A stretch of 64,000 nucleotides of DNA from assembly GCA_944990035.1 (NCBI GenBank), contig CALYLX010000079.1, positions 186,001 to 250,000 of the forward strand. Reading direction: 5' to 3'. The notes under the pieces are model-generated. The model ran no database searches. It was not told where the DNA came from and saw only the letters and a list, made by a program, of their open reading frames with translations. Each line of letters starts with the position of its first letter. The first letter of the stretch is position 1. Positions 58,141 to 64,000 of this stretch are shown in pieces. A program made the translations under genes and the position numbers. The DNA comes from Clitopilus passeckerianus (Eukaryota; Basidiomycota; Agaricomycetes; Agaricales; Entolomataceae).

Positions 58141-58591
58141 GAAGTGATTCGCCGACTCCCAAGTCATCTGTTGATGGAAGGATCTGTCCAGAGGTAGATA
58201 CAAGGTTTCAGCCGGAGAGCGGCCAGAGCGTGCATGCATTGTATTCAGGGCGAATCCTGAGCAGGGTTTGTGAGGTGGTAGGCTGCTAGATGCGAATACT
58301 ACTTGTCACTTGGACAAGGTGGACGCGTTCGATCAGTCTGGCTCTTAGTCTTAGAGGTGACGCGTCTGTGTCACGTGACGGGAGTTTTTCGCCCAAATGG
58401 TCCTGTATCGCAGTCAGTTCACGGTTTGTAAATATAAAATCTATCCAATATCCAACGAACCTACTTCCCTCTAGGCCGGTAAATCACCTAGCCAAAACCC
58501 TCAGGCGGTGTCTCGAAACCGAGCCCCAGTGATTAAGGCATGTCTGTCGCCGGAGAGACTTCAATCAGCAGATGTTGTGGGGAATCATTCG

Positions 58592-58601
58592 TGATCTGTC
58601 A
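58592..58601 (+). promoter_or_regulatory. Conserved upstream element, remnant G
   Basis: TGATCTGTCA, preceded by GGAATCATTCG, differs from the core by one base. It lies about 150 bases before the exon-1 remnant at 58741, the same spacing as at the whole copies. Confidence 0.45.
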
Positions 58602-58740
58602 AACGATCCTCCTGGTATGCTGTTTCTCTTGGATGGTTTTCTTGTCGGGTGTTGATGGAGTGGATATCAATACACCGCGTACACGATGCGATGCCCGAAG
58701 ATCCCAGCGAAGTACTCGTGGCCTGACTCTGAGCCCTCGG

Positions 58741-58838
58741 GTCTCTGACTTCAACTCTGGGGGGCTACAATAGGGCATACGACGTTGATCTCGACGTTGA
58801 AGATCTAGTAATCCTTGTAGCTTATTCAAATGTACTTG
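58741..58838 (+). pseudogene. Exon-1 remnant of an array membrane protein, copy G
   Basis: The bases up to 58838 encode DVDLDVEDLVILVAYSNVL in one frame. This matches the end of exon 1 in copy A (DLVILVSSGNVL) and copy F (VVTLVTSANVL). Just before, SDFNSGGLQ followed by TAG resembles the lead of copy F in a shifted frame. The donor GT expected after the last G is GA here. I find no later exon. It stands divergently to copy F. Confidence 0.6.
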
Positions 58839-61264
58839 ACGAACAGTGAAGTACTGCATCCGGAACCACAACTATGTGTAAAGGTCGGAGACGGAACGTT
58901 CAAATGCGAAAAGGTATGAAATTATAGACGGCAGCAGAATGGCATGGTCTCCAACGAATAAGTTAGGAGATGGGTACGTGATAGCAGACTCGTCCAAGTA
59001 ACCTGAGGTGAACAATCACGAAGGTCGCCTCCTTCCAGGTCCAAATTGCATCGTCTACAGAGAACTCTTGGGCTTGCTCGCAATTGGTGACGTTTCTCCA
59101 GCGAGAGTCCTTGAGGTAACTTTGACTCCCACTGCGGACGTGTCCGAAAAGTCGAAGTAGTGCCTCGCTACCTAGCTCGAGGAGTCTTCATAGTTGCGGG
59201 CCCGTTGCTGTTGATAATAATGCGAGCGAACGTACTCGTCGGGTGGAGTATGTATGGGCGCATAGGGTGGGTATTGGGCTGTTCTCTTAACTGACGTATG
59301 TAGCTGCTTGTACTATCCAAATGCACCAGGCCCTGCCTGCAAAGTTGGTGAAAGCCTTCAACGGCGTAGGAGCGGAGTCCTGCCAAGGTGGCTCAATGGC
59401 TGGGCTGCCCGATAAGTTCCGCACTGAATATCGTCTTCGTGATGACCACAGTCGGAGGGTGAAAGATACTAGATGTACCCAGAGCTCCGTCGTTGTCGTA
59501 AAGGGAGTAGTTGGGCTGAGAGTACGGAAGGTGCAACCATGAATTTGGGAGAGGTGTGATTGAGGTTCAAAGCAGGATAGAGGGTAAAAAGAGGGAGACC
59601 CGACGCTCCTTCAAGGGCCGATGGGGCGGAATCGAGGGTTTGTTTGATGGTGACCGCTGTATTCTTGAAAGCGGGAAGGGGTAGTCAGTGCAATCGGTGG
59701 TAAATTGCATTTCACTACAACGGATTGGGTGATTGAGCCCGTGATTTGGTGTATAGTGTGGTTGGTGTCCTTGAAAAGTTAACGCGCAGGCGTATAGGAG
59801 TACCGCTCGATACAGCTCACAACAGATTTTGGCGGAAGCGTGAGTCGCGAGGTTGTCCGTCCTATCGGTAACCAAGATTTCGCATCGGCCGATAGCCATC
59901 CAAGACTAATTTTGTGTGACCAAAGTAGGATCTTTAGCAAGACGAAAGAGTGCGGATATCTGCTTCCAGGCTTCTTAACAGAGTGGTTAGTACACCCCCA
60001 AGTACGATGACACCTCCAGACATACCAAACCCGGATCGATCGGGGACTTGGAGGCCATACGGTTTCATATACCGCTGCTTTGGCCAGTCACCATACAGTT
60101 GCCATGTCTTCTTTGTCAAGTCGCGGAGAATCCAGTGGTTAGATAGCTTGTACCCTAGTCATGGAGGGCAGGTTGCGTGCTTGCCAGAAAGAAGCGTGAA
60201 GGTTTGAACCGAGTTCGAACGTCGTGGTTCAACAGAATGCAGAGTGCATCGTGCCTTTGCCAACATCAGGATGGTGGAGGAGTTTGCTTGTGTTTGGTTT
60301 AAAGGGGATCGGAAACCGGATGCCTCAAAGCGCCCAGCAGGCGCCCAACTAGTCAGAATCACCGAGCCAAGGGACTGCCCACGAGAACTTCAAAGCTTCA
60401 AAAATCAAAGTGGTCCAAGAGTCCGCAACAAAGCTCGGGAACAAAAATTAACTGGTAAGCTTCTCGACCATGATAGGGGGAATGAGCCTCAGGGACCGAA
60501 TAGTCCAGATGGTTTCACCAGCGCCAAAGTGCTGGTTCAACTTGGCATGAATATTCGGCGAAGGGCTGCCCAGGCAGGCACTAAAGGGGAAGCGAGCCAA
60601 TTGTATTCAGCAGACGTGAGCATCAACGCCGACGGCACTTCTTGCTCCAGAATCCATTTCCAACGGAAAACCTTGGGAAACCGGCCAAATACACCTGTTA
60701 TACCCTTCCGGCACATGTTTCCCTAAGAAAAAGGCAACAAAACCTGCCTTTTTACCCTAGAAACCGGCCAGAAACAGGTACAACAGGTTTCTTTGACACA
60801 ATTCCCGACAGAAACAACCCCCGACGCCAGTAGTGCGGGGACAAACCTTGGCACCTCATCAGACCTCATCGAGGATGGGCAAATGGGACTCAAGGGCTCC
60901 TTGCCCTGCATTATACACGTAAAACCCCTATGAAAATCGAGAAGAACTTGGCTCGCCTCATTGACTGCTGCCTCGAACGAAGTCCAATGACCGCAACGTG
61001 ATTGTTTTGAATCCCTCGCCATTCAAGTCGTCGCTTCCATTCTCGGATTTACGGAGCCGGCCCAATTGACAGTCTGGCAGCAAATTAGACTCAGCGACCT
61101 ATCATGCTTCCATTGATCGGTATCACCAAAGGGTCGACCATTCATGGTAAGCGTCGAAACCGATCGAACAGAAGAACTCCTTAATGGGGGTTTGAAAGGC
61201 TTGACTCCATTGAGACTTGATAGCCCCGTTGCATTCCTTCCTTCATTGGCGGGATCTTTGGGCC
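58839..61264. other. Gene-poor stretch
   Basis: About 2.4 kb with no recognisable gene. A plus-strand frame at 60244-60726 (about 160 codons) has no known motif. A hairpin-forming sequence lies at 60717-60764. Confidence 0.5.
60717..60764. repeat. Short imperfect palindrome
   Basis: GTTTCCCTAAGAAAAAGGCA (60717-60736) and TGCCTTTTTACCCTAGAAAC (60745-60764) are near inverted copies. The surrounding bases carry repeated AAACCGGCCA and ACAGGT pieces. No role is evident. Confidence 0.5.
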
Positions 61265-61580
61265 ACGCCAGAATCGGCTACATGATTGACACACCCTCGT
61301 GAGTTCTCCGTTGTCCTCGTTTCGGCCCTCGACGGCTACCAGGCGGATCCAATGCCATAAGGCTTGCCAGCTGCATCCATTTACTCTGCTTATACCTTCC
61401 TTCGTCTTCTCCAAGGACTGGAGGCCCTTCATCTGACCTTTCCTTCGCTTACCTCGACGAAAATTCCCTTTTAATCAACACGTTTAGTTCCTCAGGCCTA
61501 CTACCTAACTCGCCATCCTCGTTCTTTTCTTGTGCCAGGCCGCCTAGCAGCTTTACCTAACGACTCCAGCATCTTGATCG
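61265..61580 (+). repeat. Duplicated 5' flank of DUF6534 genes, copy 2
   Basis: Second copy of the flank at 54060-54362, ending directly at the start codon of DUF6534 copy 2. Confidence 0.75.
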
Positions 61581-63412
61581 ATGGACGCTGCAGCTGCAGC
61601 AGCCGCGGCTGAGTACAAGTGGACGATTGGTATGTCTGATACACGACTTCCTGAGTCTGTTCTTACGATGGAATACAGGACCTATACTTCTCGGCGTTTT
61701 CAGTGAGTAGTTTGCTTCTACTCATCGATGTCGTTCCTTCATTGACGTAACTTCTATCTTTCAGTTAACACATTCCTTTTCGGCATCTCCAGCTATCAGT
61801 TCGTTTTATACTACTACAGAAGTAGGCCAATCCTTTTCCTATGAAACCTGAAAGGAACCTAATTGAAAACTTCCTGTCATTAGAATTTAAAGACCCCCTT
61901 TGGATCCGGTACGTCTGCTCAGGTACACTGCCGAACAATATCGAGTGATTAACAGGCATGGAACACAGAGCGTTCGTGGCAATTCTCCTCTTAGTCGACG
62001 TCGCCCATTCCTGCATGTGAGCCTTGATTTGATGATGACTATCAACCGTTCGCTGACAGCCTCGCGACAGCATCGTCTACATCGCATGGTTCTACTGGTA
62101 AGCCCACTTATGACAGTTGAGAGTATCTATTTGGGACTAACGGGCCGGTCTGTGAGGTTAGCAATGAGAACTTTACAAATCCCCAGATGCTCCTTTGTGC
62201 GTTGCTCTATTTCACTGTTCTTCGTCTCTTGTCCTAACTTGGACACAATGCAGATCCGGTATGGGCGTTCATACTCACGCCGACTGGAGAAGTCATCGCT
62301 GCTACCATCGTTCAATTATTCCTCGGAGTCAGGTACGTATACCGCCTTCTGATTCGGACGTGATCAACTCATGACCGTGGTTTCTAGGCTATATACCCTC
62401 ACCCGCAATACCATCCTCTACGGTATCGTCCTCCTACTCACCTTAACAAGTTTCTCGGCTGGTCTAGCGGTCGGAGTACAGTATGTTGGCCTCTCAATTG
62501 TGTCAACTTCGAGCTAACACAATGTAATGTCTGGTAGAGCTTTCCAACTAACCAAGTCAGTCAATCTCCCTCGCCCTCTCCCGTATAAGCTTAAATCATG
62601 CTCATACTTGCTATTATCACATTCACCAGCCTTATGGAGGCCATCAAACTCGCAAACGCGTCTATCACTTGGCTCGTATTCCAAGCAGCTACCGATGTAG
62701 TCATTTCCCGTACGCCCTCGCTCTCTACTTTTGATCACTCGCACGCACTAACATTGACGTATTTTAACAGTTAGCCTATCATATACGCTCTACACATCCC
62801 GTACTGGCATCAGACAGACCGACTGGGCTCTGAACACCCTTCTACGTAAGGCTCTTCAAACTGGCATCCCTGCATCGATTTTTGCTATCTTGACTATGGC
62901 GACATACGGTACGTGTGTCCAGCTCGATTTTGATGGGTTATAGGATAGCTGACCGATTTACCCTGGGTTGCAGTTCAATTCGGGACCAAAACTAGCAACT
63001 TATACGCTTGTTTCTCCCTACCTCTGGGAAGGATCTATACCATGGTGAGATTCTGGCATGTCTGTTCAGAGTACAGGGACGGTAGTGATACGGATCGATG
63101 CGTGGCAGACCATCATGGACACCCTCAACGTCCGAAAAGAGCTTCGGGAGGTCATGGCTACTCCGATGGATGCCTCACAAATCGTACGTTGTGATTCACC
63201 TCACTATATTCCTGTCGGTTAACATAGCTTTACCTCTTAAGCTAGGCGAGATGCATGGAGGTTCAAGACCGGAGCACGTTGCGTTGGATCGTATGCCCAG
63301 TGGGCCGTCTCACGAATCGGCATCGTGTAAAGACCAGAAGAATCACACCGTTTCAAGCGGGAGTGTCGTGTTTGCTAAGAGTGGTTATGATCAGGGTGCC
63401 GTCGCCGTGTAG
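61581..63412 (+). CDS. DUF6534 multi-pass membrane protein, copy 2
   Basis: A close paralogue of the gene at 54363. The exons read MDAAAAAAAAEYKWTI, GPILLGVF, NTFLFGISSYQFVLYYYR, FKDPLWIR, AFVAILLLVDVAHSC, IVYIAWFYW, NFTNPQMLLYPVWAFILTP, GEVIAATIVQLFLGVRLY, LTRNTILYGIVLLLTLTSFS and AGLAVGVQAFQLTK. The core follows: MEAIKLANASITWLVFQAAT, SYTLYTSRTGIRQTDWALNT, LLRKALQTGIPASIFAILTM, LYACFSLPLGRIYTM and TIMDTLNVRKELREV. The tail is polar and ends YDQGAVAV at 63412. All introns have GT..AG borders where I checked. The Ala run near the start is slightly longer than in copy 1. Membrane protein of unknown role. Confidence 0.85.
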
Positions 63413-64000
63413 ACATGATTCCATGGAACGCTTAGGAAGAAGTGAAATGTTACGTTTTACTCTCTTCAACTCTTCTCGAATTGTATGAAGTGTATTGGTA
63501 TTCAAATCTTGCGTGCATGGAGGCCACAGACGCTGTGGCGTAAGTCAGTGGTCACCACCTGTGTATACTCCTCCTTAGCATATCCGCCACCTTCAGCACT
63601 ACCATTAGCCTCTGCAGTTTCTTCCGCCGCCTTAACATCTGGGCGATCTGCTTGTCACTGTTCCTAAGGGCGGCGAAGGTATCGATCTGGAAGCGGTGGG
63701 GTCATGCGTGCCAGAACCATCACTATTGTTAAACGATAGAGCATCCACTCCCGTGATACAGTGCCTCAATATGATCACAACCATTATACTTCGATCCAGA
63801 TCTCATTGAACAGTTTACAATAATGGATTATACATAAACTTTAGTGGGAAGGGAGTTTTCAACAAATGATCAGGAAGAACTGGAATTGTGGGAGGTCCAT
63901 GGGGTATAACCTTCGTAGAGAATTATCAAAAGACCAGAAAACTGCACACAATGACCTGCTTCAAGTTAGTCAACGTATGAATCTCATCAGCAACGGTCTT
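63413..64000. other. No gene recognised at the right edge
   Basis: This is the 3' flank of DUF6534 copy 2. A plus-strand frame near 63485-63667 lacks recognisable motifs. Confidence 0.5.

Noticed and set aside
60244..60726. Open frame of about 160 codons on the plus strand
   Set aside because: No motif, no paired exons and a biased, unlikely composition; not enough to call a gene.

Overview
The window is nuclear DNA of a filamentous basidiomycete, most likely an agaricomycete mushroom. The genes carry many short introns (about 45-60 bases, GT..AG). The gene content is typical of the group: DUF6533 and DUF6534 membrane proteins, a basidiomycete-type G-alpha, a BTB protein of the mushroom type, F-box proteins and a STAND/NACHT-ankyrin relic. 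I see no operons, tRNA or rRNA genes, or CRISPR. Most assignments rest on protein motifs read across exons that I joined by eye.

Left part (1-34 kb), mostly single-copy metabolic and housekeeping genes: a cytochrome P450 (-), an HPP-family membrane protein (+), a small cupin (+), a tandem pair of DUF6533 membrane proteins (-), a tandem pair of secreted SGNH/rhamnogalacturonan-acetylesterase-like enzymes (+), an atypical G-alpha subunit (-), an unrecognised broken gene (-), a Vps74/GOLPH3-like protein (-), an MFS transporter (-), a BTB/POZ protein (+), a short-chain dehydrogenase (-), an acidic-tailed hypothetical (-) and an F-box protein (+).

Right part (34-64 kb) is an accessory region built by duplication. 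It holds a family of multi-pass (seven-TM-like) membrane proteins with the same exon pattern. There are five + strand copies at 35.3, 37.2, 40.4, 44.4 and 52.3 kb (A-E), one inverted copy at 58.0-56.6 kb (F) and a remnant of exon 1 at 58.7 kb (G). B, C, D and F read as intact; A and E carry stops or lost splice sites. Six of the seven share a short upstream element with core CGATCTGTCA about 150-175 bases before the start. The spacers are themselves repeated (called ds, R1 and R2 here). A decayed NACHT-ankyrin gene (46.1-48.5 kb) lies between two spacer pieces that are adjacent in the other copy. Two DUF6534 membrane proteins (54.4-56.2 and 61.6-63.4 kb), duplicated together with their 5' flank, surround F and G.

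The window therefore holds eight apparently usable genes from three membrane-protein groups, plus relics. A sensory or surface role for the right-hand array is inference; no biochemical function is known to me for any of the three families.
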